Source: Thermoplasmatota archaeon (GTDB lineage: Archaea; Thermoplasmatota; E2; DHVEG-1). From it: a stretch of 7,673 nucleotides of DNA. The stretch spans positions 1 through 7,673 of the forward strand of contig JAUWIE010000124.1 of NCBI GenBank assembly GCA_030605515.1. The letters run 5' to 3'. The notes below the pieces were generated by a model, which did not search any database, had not been told where the DNA came from, and was given only the letters and a program-made list of their open reading frames with translations. The translations under genes and the position numbers were made by a program. Position 1 is the stretch's first letter. Each line of letters begins with the position of its first letter. Of this stretch, positions 1 to 6,398 are shown piece after piece.

Positions 1-1
1 A

Positions 2-364
2 ATGGAATATTTCAAAGAATGGGCTCAAGATAAGAAAAACACGATTATCTTTGTTGGTTATCAAGCAGAAGGAACACTTGGGCGAAGGATTCAAAAAGGA
101 TGGAGTGAAATACCGTTAAATGTAGGCGGTAATGTAGTAAACATCAAGATGAATATGAATGTTGAGACCTGTGACGGCTTCTCAGGCCATAGCGATCGAA
201 GGCAACTTCTAAATTTCATTCATAATATGTCCCCGCATCCTGAGAGAGTGATCTTTGGTCATGGAGAAGAATCCAAGTGTCTTGATCTTTCATCAACGAT
301 TCATAAAAGATTCAATTTAAATACAACATCACCTATGAATATGGAAACAATAAGACTGAAATAA
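2..364 (+). CDS. Archaeal CPSF1-type beta-CASP ribonuclease (aCPSF1/FttA), C-terminal fragment
   Basis: This is the last 120 residues of a protein that begins left of the window; the first Met is internal, because the family is usually over 600 residues. Visible beta-CASP signatures are the conserved stretch VGYQAEGTLGRRI (residues 18-30), motif B His63 in SGHSDR and motif C His87 in FGHGEE. The end (ETIRLK) matches the conserved C-terminus of archaeal CPSF1. In the known family this is a cytoplasmic zinc endo/5'-3' exoribonuclease with N-terminal KH domains; it drives transcription termination by cutting nascent RNA near U-rich tracts, and its C-terminus supports dimerisation. The KH and first metallo-beta-lactamase parts are outside the window. 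The gene converges on the next minus-strand gene with a 14-bp gap containing U-tracts in both directions. Family assignment is firm; the exact paralogue (aCPSF1 rather than aCPSF2) rests on the C-terminal sequence. Confidence 0.93.
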   Translation: MEYFKEWAQDKKNTIIFVGYQAEGTLGRRIQKGWSEIPLNVGGNVVNIKMNMNVETCDGFSGHSDRRQLLNFIHNMSPHPERVIFGHGEESKCLDLSSTIHKRFNLNTTSPMNMETIRLK

Positions 365-381
365 AAAAAATTATTTTTTTA
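363..381. terminator. Bidirectional U-tract between convergent genes
   Basis: Eight A residues (363-370) are followed by TTATTTTTTT (371-380), so each of the two converging transcripts runs into a U-rich stretch just at or after its stop codon. There is no strong GC hairpin. This is the sort of U-rich signal that archaeal RNA polymerase, helped by FttA, uses for termination. The assignment is by composition and position only. Confidence 0.5.
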
Positions 382-1266
382 TAGTGGTTTTGCTAAATCC
401 CAAAGACTTTTAAATTTATCATCAAGAACTTCAATGTCATCTAAGTTAACATAAGCTGTTCCAATATAAGATGGTTCTGTACTTGTCTCAGGGAGAATCT
501 TAATACCATTTACAGCTATTTCTTTACCAAAGACATAATTCCGAAGTGTCCCTGAAACCTCCTCAGAGAAGCATCTTATTTCAAGGTTATCCCCATAGGC
601 TTTTTTCAATGATTTAGCTATATCCATATTAGCATTCGTATCAACTATTAGCTGAATTTTTGTATCCAGATCTAAGAACCTCTTGAAGTAACCAAGAAAG
701 GGTTCCTCAAAAAATCGTTCTCCACCTATCTGCATTTTCAGTTGACTGTTTTTCCCCATGCAATTACTCAAAACATTATATAAAATCCATTTCCCGCTAT
801 ACTGTAATGTTACATTACCATTTCTCTTAAGTTTAATTCCGTATTTCTCAAAATTATGTACATAACACTTATTAAACTCGTCCATGTGATGTTCAATAGC
901 TTTATATGTATCATCAGCGACGACTTGTTTTAAATCATTTTTTATTACTTCCCATATTGCTATTGGATGTGCCGGAAGATAACTCTCTCTGCCAAAATCC
1001 TCATCTGCATCATTTGAAAATAATACTTTTGCAATTAAACCGTTTCTAAGTAAAGAAGCTCGACCGGTTTCAAGTGGTCTTCTTGTAATATTTGCTAAGT
1101 CCTCAGCTATTTTTAAAAAATCAGAAAACTCCCTTGGACTATCCATCATAAGTGTAGTATAATAAACAGCAGCTTCACGAGGACGATCGACTTTCATCCT
1201 TTCAAACATCATCTCAAAATCTTGAATATAATCAAGTTTTACTTGACTTTTTATTTCACATCCCAT
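379..1266 (-). CDS. Putative winged-helix transcriptional regulator with TrmB/PLD-like sensor region
   Basis: A 295-residue cytoplasmic protein with no signal or membrane segment. In numbering from the ATG at 1266, residues about 32-83 look like a winged helix-turn-helix: a helical run, then DLANITRRPLETGRASLLRN with GLIAKVLF as the third helix/wing. The C-terminal half (about 155-295) alternates beta and alpha segments (KIQLIVDTNAN, NLEIRCFSEEV, AYVNLDDIEVL, then FKSLWDLAKPL), resembling the PLD-like effector region of archaeal TrmB-type regulators. I see no HKD catalytic motif. The ATG at 1266 is preferred because GGTGG lies five bases upstream; an in-frame TTG at 1278 would add four residues. 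The promoter has a clear TATA box flanked by an inverted repeat, which fits autoregulation. The gene is separated by 172 bp from the upstream radical SAM gene, so it is probably transcribed alone. DNA-binding role is inferred; the target and ligand are unknown. Confidence 0.72.
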   Translation of the reverse strand: MGCEIKSQVKLDYIQDFEMMFERMKVDRPREAAVYYTTLMMDSPREFSDFLKIAEDLANITRRPLETGRASLLRNGLIAKVLFSNDADEDFGRESYLPAHPIAIWEVIKNDLKQVVADDTYKAIEHHMDEFNKCYVHNFEKYGIKLKRNGNVTLQYSGKWILYNVLSNCMGKNSQLKMQIGGERFFEEPFLGYFKRFLDLDTKIQLIVDTNANMDIAKSLKKAYGDNLEIRCFSEEVSGTLRNYVFGKEIAVNGIKILPETSTEPSYIGTAYVNLDDIEVLDDKFKSLWDLAKPL

Positions 1267-1271
1267 TGCAT

Positions 1272-1276
1272 CCACC
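1272..1276 (-). promoter_or_regulatory. Shine-Dalgarno-like GGTGG deciding the regulator start
   Basis: On the minus strand GGTGG sits five bases before ATG at 1266. The upstream in-frame TTG at 1278 overlaps this site and has no comparable site of its own, so the ATG is the likelier start. Confidence 0.45.
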
Positions 1277-1333
1277 AATCCCTATTTTTAATAAAATAAT
1301 GCTTCTGCTTTCCGAAGACAAAAATGTATTTAA

Positions 1334-1347
1334 CTTTTATATATTTT
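1334..1347 (-). promoter_or_regulatory. TATA box of the winged-helix regulator gene
   Basis: Read on the minus strand the site is AAAATATATAAAAG, a good archaeal TATA element. Its centre lies about 75 bp before the ATG at 1266. A start site about 25 bp downstream (near 1313-1316) would leave a leader of about 45-50 nt. That leader holds an imperfect hairpin made from CTTCTG and CGAAG-type arms (1303-1318). This is the strongest promoter element in the 1267-1438 gap. Confidence 0.55.
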
Positions 1348-1371
1348 GTGCATGCATAAATACCTGCACAA
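1346..1371. promoter_or_regulatory. Inverted repeat TTGTGCA-N12-TGCACAA, probable operator
   Basis: The arms at 1346-1352 and 1365-1371 are perfect 7-bp inverted copies with centres 19 bp apart, about two helical turns, as expected for a dimeric DNA-binding protein. The left arm overlaps an 8-bp palindrome TGCATGCA at 1349-1356. On the minus strand the repeat occupies the BRE and the region just upstream of the TATA box. A bound protein could therefore block or recruit TBP/TFB. The obvious candidate binder is the regulator encoded directly downstream. Confidence 0.5.
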
Positions 1372-1438
1372 CAACTTATTGTAAGCCACTATATTTTCTA
1401 CTATTCTCAAAATATTCAAAAAATATATTTTATATTTA

Positions 1439-2608
1439 TCATGATGCTAGAAGAGTTTCATAATAACTTGAGCTTTTTGTATCAAGGATTTCTAAAATAA
1501 TATTCGCTGTTGTTTTACCAACTCCATTTAAACCTTGTAAATTATCTTTAATAGATGATAATGGCTTATTTAATTGGGATATCTTATAAGCAGCATAACC
1601 ATAAGGAGATTTTTGCCCTTCAAGTTTTAAAAGATAATCAATATGTTCTAATATAACAATTACTAAATCATTTTCATCAAGAATATCTTTGTAAATTGAG
1701 GGTGGTATACGTTTTGGAATCTTATATTTCTTTGAGATTTTATTAAATCTCTTATGTAATCTATGATAATATTCCTGTGTTGCATTTCCCCATTTATTAC
1801 CAGGATAAATCCTTTTGTATTCTTTTATTAACTCAGGGTAATTCTTTTTAATTGCATTTATGAAATAATCTTTTTGTTTACCAATTTTAAGTGTCATACC
1901 ACTAAATATTATAAAATCCACACCAACCTCCTTTGCTTTTCTAATTGTATCTTCCATAATCTCTGAAGTATCAGTTAAAAAAGGAATAACTGGCATCAGA
2001 AACATACCACAAGCAATACCCTCATTTTTAAAAAACTTGATAGCATCTAACCTATCGCTTGGAGAAGGAACACCAGGTTCAAAAAGAGAGCTAATCCTAT
2101 CATCTACTGATGAAAAACTAAAACTAACAATCGCTTTTCTCTGTTTATTAATCCTATTTAATATATCAACATCTCTTTTAACAAGAGTTGACTTAGTAAG
2201 AACATGTACAGGTAAATCATGGTTTAATAAAAGCTGAAGGGTTTTTTGACTTAACATATATTTTTTTTCAATTGGTTGATAACTATCACCTACACCTCCA
2301 CCAAGCATGATAAAACTCTTTTTGAAAGGAGTACGTTTCCTTTTAGGATCAAGCTCACGAGATAAAACATTAATTGCATTGACTTTTATAGAAACATCCT
2401 CTCCAAAAACACCATCAACATAATATCCTTCAGCGCGTCCATCACAATAAACACAGTTATGTCGGCAGCCTCTATACAAATTCATCCCATAATGAGATAC
2501 AAACCATGAATCAATTCTTTTTCGTTTACGCAAAATAGTTTTAGCATTGATTTCCTTAATAGTCACATCCCATAAATGCTCTTTTGTGTAATTCAATTTT
2601 GTGATCAT
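1439..2608 (-). CDS. Spore-photoproduct-lyase-like radical SAM protein with C-terminal helix-hairpin-helix
   Basis: A 389-residue cytoplasmic iron-sulfur enzyme. The CxxxCxxC cluster motif is C48, C52 and C55 (GCRHNCVYC). It is followed by family landmarks of COG1533 (SplB-like) proteins: GGGVGDSYQPIEKKY (103-117), VHVLTKSTLVKRD (134-146), a region with FEPGVPSPSDRLDAI (176-190), and MPVIPFLTD (205-213). These make up the SAM-binding barrel. The C-terminal extension of about 90 residues contains LQGLNGVGKTTANII (358-372), a classic helix-hairpin-helix (HhH) that binds the nucleic-acid backbone. Members of this family are commonly about 300 residues, so the extension is extra. The chemistry is [4Fe-4S]-driven 5'-deoxyadenosyl radical formation; the substrate is not known, though the HhH points to DNA or RNA. 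It is the last gene of a probable three-gene minus-strand operon, starting 9 bp after the C39-like gene's stop, with no clear ribosome-binding site of its own. True spore photoproduct repair is unlikely outside spore formers. Confidence 0.87.
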   Translation of the reverse strand: MITKLNYTKEHLWDVTIKEINAKTILRKRKRIDSWFVSHYGMNLYRGCRHNCVYCDGRAEGYYVDGVFGEDVSIKVNAINVLSRELDPKRKRTPFKKSFIMLGGGVGDSYQPIEKKYMLSQKTLQLLLNHDLPVHVLTKSTLVKRDVDILNRINKQRKAIVSFSFSSVDDRISSLFEPGVPSPSDRLDAIKFFKNEGIACGMFLMPVIPFLTDTSEIMEDTIRKAKEVGVDFIIFSGMTLKIGKQKDYFINAIKKNYPELIKEYKRIYPGNKWGNATQEYYHRLHKRFNKISKKYKIPKRIPPSIYKDILDENDLVIVILEHIDYLLKLEGQKSPYGYAAYKISQLNKPLSSIKDNLQGLNGVGKTTANIILEILDTKSSSYYETLLAS

Positions 2609-2617
2609 TATTGTTAA

Positions 2618-3598
2618 TTAATTTATTTCTGAAATTATTATAGCATGTGTTACAACGACTCTTCTATATATTGAGAATTCAGGGATCCACCAAGATGATA
2701 AACGGGGATAAGGAGTAGTAAAATTAACCTGATAAACATCATGTGAAACAATACCTGCATCATTATGTTTTGTGGGATCTTTACATGGATTTTTCATATC
2801 CCATTCAGGATCACTAACAGCAATAGAACCATTTGAGTTGACACCTGCAACCGCTATATAATGATGAGTAAGTATCGATAAAGCCCTAAAGCTGGGTATA
2901 TAGAAACCAAGTCGCAAAAGTATCCCTTCATTATTCCTTAACCGATCATTAATTGTAGAAAAACTTGGTTTAAAAATAGTTTCAACATTATATTCATCTT
3001 GCAATCCTGCATCCTTTATCCATTTTTCAATTCCTTTTTTCATATGGAAATTAAAACATCCACCAAATCCACGAATCAATATATTTCGACAGAAATTAGT
3101 ATTGGTGTACCAAGCAAGTCGCTCGATTAGTTCTTTTTCACCAAGAACTCCATTCCAGGGTGTCTGTTGATCATTTATATTATTATAATTATGATCATCT
3201 AAGCTAGGGCCAGGTTCTTGTTTATCAGTGGAAACATAATTACGTACTAAGGGATATGTATCGATACCATCACCCGGTTTACCATTTGGATCTGAATGTT
3301 TAGAGTCAAACCACCATAGAACATTTGCAAGAGCCGTTGGACCACAAAAAGACCATCCTAATCTTCCTTGCCAGTTTTCATCTTGTTTTTGATCAAAATC
3401 AGGTAAACCACTTGGTGCATAATTTGGAAATGATGGAAGATAATACCAATCATCCTCGGTTTCGTCTTGATCATGTTCAATACCAATTTCCTCATCGATT
3501 GAACAGGCTATAGGTAAAAAAATAATTAAAAACAATAAAGAACAAATAAACAAACCCATTAATTTTATTTTAATAATTTTTTCCCCCGTACATATCAA
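2618..3598 (-). CDS. Secreted C39-like cysteine peptidase, possibly lipid-anchored
   Basis: A 326-residue exported protein. The N-terminus has lysines at 7, 10 and 12 and a hydrophobic segment (about 13-31, LMGLFICSLLFLIIFLPIAC). Cys32 follows PIA, a poor lipobox, so membrane anchoring is only possible. An acidic linker (34-50) precedes a papain-fold domain of the peptidase C39-like type. Its nucleophile is Cys85 in WSFCGPTALANVLWW, its general base is His245 or His246 in LTHHYIAVAGV, and Asp263 lies in VSDPEWD. The introductory PNYAPSGLPDFDQKQDENW (58-76) is familiar from archaeal secreted proteins of this kind. Extra cysteines (170, 181, 272) may form disulfides. The expected role is extracellular proteolysis, with peptidase activity inferred from the triad. 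The start is uncertain: TTG at 3598 keeps the positive n-region, whereas ATG at 3559 would give a signal peptide with no charge. The gene lies 13 bp after the M29-like gene and 9 bp before the radical SAM gene. Confidence 0.8.
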   Translation of the reverse strand: MICTGEKIIKIKLMGLFICSLLFLIIFLPIACSIDEEIGIEHDQDETEDDWYYLPSFPNYAPSGLPDFDQKQDENWQGRLGWSFCGPTALANVLWWFDSKHSDPNGKPGDGIDTYPLVRNYVSTDKQEPGPSLDDHNYNNINDQQTPWNGVLGEKELIERLAWYTNTNFCRNILIRGFGGCFNFHMKKGIEKWIKDAGLQDEYNVETIFKPSFSTINDRLRNNEGILLRLGFYIPSFRALSILTHHYIAVAGVNSNGSIAVSDPEWDMKNPCKDPTKHNDAGIVSHDVYQVNFTTPYPRLSSWWIPEFSIYRRVVVTHAIIISEIN

Positions 3599-3611
3599 CT
3601 ATTTTATATGA

Positions 3612-4661
3612 TTATTTCAACAAAGCATATCTTATTCTTGCATCACTTATCAGTTCAGTTTTTGATCCATCCTTATTAATTAATTTTAATGTTTTTCCCT
3701 CTACTTTTAGGCCCTTTGAATAGCAAATGTCAAGATGCATATCGCTTTTAACTTTTCCACCTAGATGTGAACTCATACCATATGCAATATGTAACCCAAC
3801 TTTTTCATCTTCAAGGATATTACCGGTTATAACTGCTTCTGGGTTACAACCAATTCCTAATTCAGCAATGTTTCTCCTTGTATCATTTTCCTCAAAGAAA
3901 TTTCGTAATTCTTCAGCTTTTTTACTATTACCTTTAACCTCCACTATCCTGTTATTTTTTATTTCAAATTTGACAATTCCATCATCATAACTCACGGGAA
4001 GAACCCCATTTGTTTTACTCTCTCCAAACTCATCAATTTCATCTGATGCTGCTTCATATGGTGTAATAAAGCCTTCACCGCTTGGAAAGTTTATGAACTG
4101 ACCTGTTTTACTGCAATCTCCTCTATCGGAACCTGCAACACGATTCCTAATATCTATAAAGAGTGAGTCACCTGTAGAGAATAAAACTTCTGCACCAATA
4201 GCATTATTCAGCATTTTTTCAATCGCAATAGCATACCTTTTAACATCTGAATAATCCGCTTTAAACGCTGTTTCTTCCATTCTTTTTTCTACCATTGGCA
4301 TACTTACACAACGGGTTTTGTTGTTTTTATCCTGAGCAATTGGTATCAATGTGGATGATGCAGAATATTCAGTCATGGCAATTATCAAATTTGACTTGCG
4401 AGCCATATCAATTGGTTCTTGTGGAATAGGCGCATTATGTTTACCTGTAGCTTTGTACTCAAGGATATCTACTGAGTAACCTATTTCACATCCCATTTCT
4501 TTGAATGTTTTAAACCAATCCTTAGCCATCTCCCTACGATCAGTCCATATTTTTGAATCATTTATATCATTATGAGGTGTATCAACTAAAAATAAGACTT
4601 TTTCACCAGGTTTAGGAGCAAAAACATCTTTAAACATTTTTATTCTATTCTCTAAATTCAT
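3612..4661 (-). CDS. M29-family (aminopeptidase T/AmpS-like) metalloenzyme
   Basis: A 349-residue cytoplasmic protein, shorter than typical AmpS/AmpT enzymes of about 410. Metal ligands of the family are recognisable: Glu196 in FPSGEGFITP, Glu267 in AELGIG, His291 in LHIAYG, and His309 and Asp311 in DMHLDI. In the known enzymes these residues bind a two-metal centre that removes N-terminal amino acids from peptides. At the position seven residues after the first His, where bacterial AmpS/AmpT have the catalytic Tyr, this protein has Ser298 (HIAYGMSS). The GG at 301-302 is also seen in shorter M29-like proteins. It is the first gene of the minus-strand cluster, directly before the exported C39-like peptidase, which fits peptide breakdown. 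Alternatively it may be a non-peptidase of the same fold, as the NicX-type 2,5-dihydroxypyridine dioxygenases are. Fold assignment is strong; substrate is uncertain. Confidence 0.85.
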   Translation of the reverse strand: MNLENRIKMFKDVFAPKPGEKVLFLVDTPHNDINDSKIWTDRREMAKDWFKTFKEMGCEIGYSVDILEYKATGKHNAPIPQEPIDMARKSNLIIAMTEYSASSTLIPIAQDKNNKTRCVSMPMVEKRMEETAFKADYSDVKRYAIAIEKMLNNAIGAEVLFSTGDSLFIDIRNRVAGSDRGDCSKTGQFINFPSGEGFITPYEAASDEIDEFGESKTNGVLPVSYDDGIVKFEIKNNRIVEVKGNSKKAEELRNFFEENDTRRNIAELGIGCNPEAVITGNILEDEKVGLHIAYGMSSHLGGKVKSDMHLDICYSKGLKVEGKTLKLINKDGSKTELISDARIRYALLK

Positions 4662-4858
4662 AGCAATTCAACGTCCATATCCTGATTGTAAATATGAAGT
4701 TCATTTAATTGTTTTTCTAATGTTATTTACACTTTTTTAAATATTACATTTTTAATAAACTTTAGTAATTATATATTGAGTAAATAATCGTTAAATATCA
4801 AGAAATTTTAATAAACCCTCATGTTATTCTTTAAGGAATTTCTAATAGATGATGAATC
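4662..4858. promoter_or_regulatory. Divergent intergenic region (M29-like operon and helicase promoters)
   Basis: These 197 bp are very AT-rich and contain no gene. For the helicase (+), TATA-like elements are TAATTATATATT at 4766-4777 and TTTTAATAAACC at 4806-4817; the second would give a leader of roughly 20 nt. For the minus-strand operon, candidates are the TTTAAA-containing stretch at 4732-4745 and CATATTTACA at 4687-4696. The latter would make the message nearly leaderless. No strong ribosome-binding site precedes either start (weak GATGATG at 4848-4854 for the helicase). No convincing operator was seen. Which box is used cannot be decided by reading. Confidence 0.4.
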
Positions 4859-6202
4859 ATGGCTTATGTTCCTTATGAATGGCAAAATAGTTTCAAAAAG
4901 AAATATAACGGTAAAGGAGTAATAAAGGCATTTGCTGGTACGGGTAAAACCTATGCTACTATATTGGTACTAAAAAAAATAGGATACAAAAAAAAAATTA
5001 TAGCAGTCCCTACACTAAAGCTGAAACGTCAATGGATAGATGAACTAAAGAAACATAAAATAAAAGATGCAATCGTTGAGACTTTTCATATATTATCAAA
5101 GAAGAAATCATCTGGTTTGAAATGTGATATATTAATTGTTGATGAATGTCATAGAAGCACAAGCCCTGTTTTTTGTAAACTATTTGATAATATCATATAT
5201 GATCATATTTTAGGTTTATCCGCAACACCAAACAAGGCCTGCTTAGAATATTGTGGTGATGTAACCATCGATGTTCCACTTGAAGATGCACAAATTAGTG
5301 ATTTTATTGTATATTTCCATGCAATAGATCTAATGCCTCATGAAAGAGAAAAATACGATGAATATACTGGTATAATAAGGAGATATCTAGGCAGGTTTAG
5401 AAAATCAGGAGATGACAATAAATGGGTATTCAAAAGGAAACTTGATTCGATGATTTTTAAACGTAGAAATCTTGTTTATAATATCGATGAGCGCATACCG
5501 AAAGCCGTTGAGCTTATAAATGAAAATCGTGATAAAACAACACTTGTAATTTGTAAACGTATTGAGCAAGCGAATATTATCTCAAAAATCACAGGTTTTC
5601 CTGCTTATCATAGCGAAAATCTAGATGAAAAAGCGTTTAATGATTTTCAAAAAGATAAAATCAAAACATTACTATCTGTTGGAATGTTAACTGAGGGGTA
5701 TGATAAACAAAATATAAAATGCCTAATAATTGTTTCAACTGCAATTACAGAGGCCTATCATATTCAGAGTATTGGCCGTGCTGTTAGACTACCTGATGAT
5801 GCAGAGATCCATATCTTGTTAGCACGAAAAACTACTGATGAAAAATTATTACAATTCCGGGAGATGTATAATCATAAGCTTGTAGGTGAATTTTCACCTC
5901 AAGCGTTAAAACCGAAGAATCCATGGGTGGAACAATTTTATATTGCTGATGAGTATTCATTAGATGTTGAAGGGAGGATTTATCAACGTATTGAAACAGG
6001 TAGACAGTATTTTAAAGATAACCCTATTAGTTCAACTTTGGAGAGATTATTTAATTATCATGGTGGTAAATTCCGTATTACTAAAGATAATCTTGTTTTA
6101 GTAAAAAGGGGTGGAAAGATCATTTCTCTTGGAATATTGCAGGAACCTGTTGTTAAAATCAAACCTGCATCGATTAAACCTTTTTCATCGATTAACGAAT
6201 AA
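4859..6202 (+). CDS. Compact superfamily 2 DEAD/DEAH-box helicase (XPB/RecG-like core)
   Basis: A 447-residue ATP-dependent nucleic-acid translocase or helicase. All core motifs are visible in order: YEWQ (6-9, Q-motif-like), motif I AGTGKT (26-31), Ia VPTLKLKRQW (50-59), motif II DECH (95-98), motif III SATP (121-124), motif IV-like TTLVICKR (227-234), motif V GMLTEGYD (275-282) and motif VI QSIGRAVR (303-310). The catalytic residues appear intact. DECH with SATP and QSIGRAVR is the pattern of the XPB/type I-III restriction helicase branch, not the RNA-type DEAD-box proteins. There is essentially no N-terminal domain. The C-terminal tail of about 110 residues (340-447) is basic and unrecognised. 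No methylase, nuclease or specificity subunit lies beside it, so a restriction role is not supported; DNA repair or maintenance is the more neutral inference. The ATG is chosen because upstream ATGs at 4849 and 4852 are out of frame. It is transcribed alone. Confidence 0.9.
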   Translation: MAYVPYEWQNSFKKKYNGKGVIKAFAGTGKTYATILVLKKIGYKKKIIAVPTLKLKRQWIDELKKHKIKDAIVETFHILSKKKSSGLKCDILIVDECHRSTSPVFCKLFDNIIYDHILGLSATPNKACLEYCGDVTIDVPLEDAQISDFIVYFHAIDLMPHEREKYDEYTGIIRRYLGRFRKSGDDNKWVFKRKLDSMIFKRRNLVYNIDERIPKAVELINENRDKTTLVICKRIEQANIISKITGFPAYHSENLDEKAFNDFQKDKIKTLLSVGMLTEGYDKQNIKCLIIVSTAITEAYHIQSIGRAVRLPDDAEIHILLARKTTDEKLLQFREMYNHKLVGEFSPQALKPKNPWVEQFYIADEYSLDVEGRIYQRIETGRQYFKDNPISSTLERLFNYHGGKFRITKDNLVLVKRGGKIISLGILQEPVVKIKPASIKPFSSINE

Positions 6203-6340
6203 AATTAACCTACCATAAGAATTAGTGGCAGGACTATAATATTTATGGATACTTCCATTAAAGATTGAATTCTATTTTTTCCATAATTATATCTTTCATT
6301 AGTAATAAAATATCTCAACTATACTATGGATAAGAAACAA
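6203..6340 (+). other. AT-rich intergenic stretch after the helicase gene, with a T-tract
   Basis: No gene is supported here. A T-rich run TCTATTTTTT at 6271-6280 lies about 70 bp past the helicase stop and could serve as a U-tract terminator. I see no hairpin or repeat that stands out. Confidence 0.3.
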
Positions 6341-6357
6341 TATATTTATATATAAAA
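6341..6357 (+). promoter_or_regulatory. TATA-box promoter of the secreted thioester-like protein gene
   Basis: TATATTTATATATAAAA forms an extended archaeal TATA element centred about 50 bp before the ATG at 6399. A start site near 6375 would give a leader of about 25 nt that still contains the GAGG ribosome-binding site. Confidence 0.55.
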
Positions 6358-6386
6358 CCGCAATATACCACCAAAAATATATTAAA

Positions 6387-6390
6387 GAGG
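6387..6390 (+). promoter_or_regulatory. Shine-Dalgarno site (GAGG) for the secreted protein
   Basis: GAGG lies eight bases before the ATG at 6399, matching the archaeal anti-SD. It supports this start over the out-of-frame ATG at 6392, which opens only a short reading frame and sits too close to the site. Confidence 0.6.
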
Positions 6391-6398
6391 AATGAAAA

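Noticed and set aside
1266..1463. Plus-strand open frame of 65 codons in the gap upstream of the regulator gene
   Set aside because: It covers the TATA box and inverted repeat of the minus-strand gene and overlaps the end of the radical SAM gene; its composition is just translated AT-rich DNA and no ribosome-binding site is seen.
1439..2608. Radical SAM protein as a true spore photoproduct lyase
   Set aside because: The host looks archaeal and non-sporulating, and the family (COG1533) is much broader than the spore enzyme; only the core fold is supported.
3727..3990. Plus-strand open frame of 87 codons inside the M29-like gene
   Set aside because: It is antisense to a well-supported gene with conserved metal ligands; the Ser/Leu/Pro-rich product has no domain pattern.
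4859..6202. Helicase as part of a restriction or phage-defence system
   Set aside because: No methylase, nuclease, specificity subunit or other defence gene is adjacent within the window.
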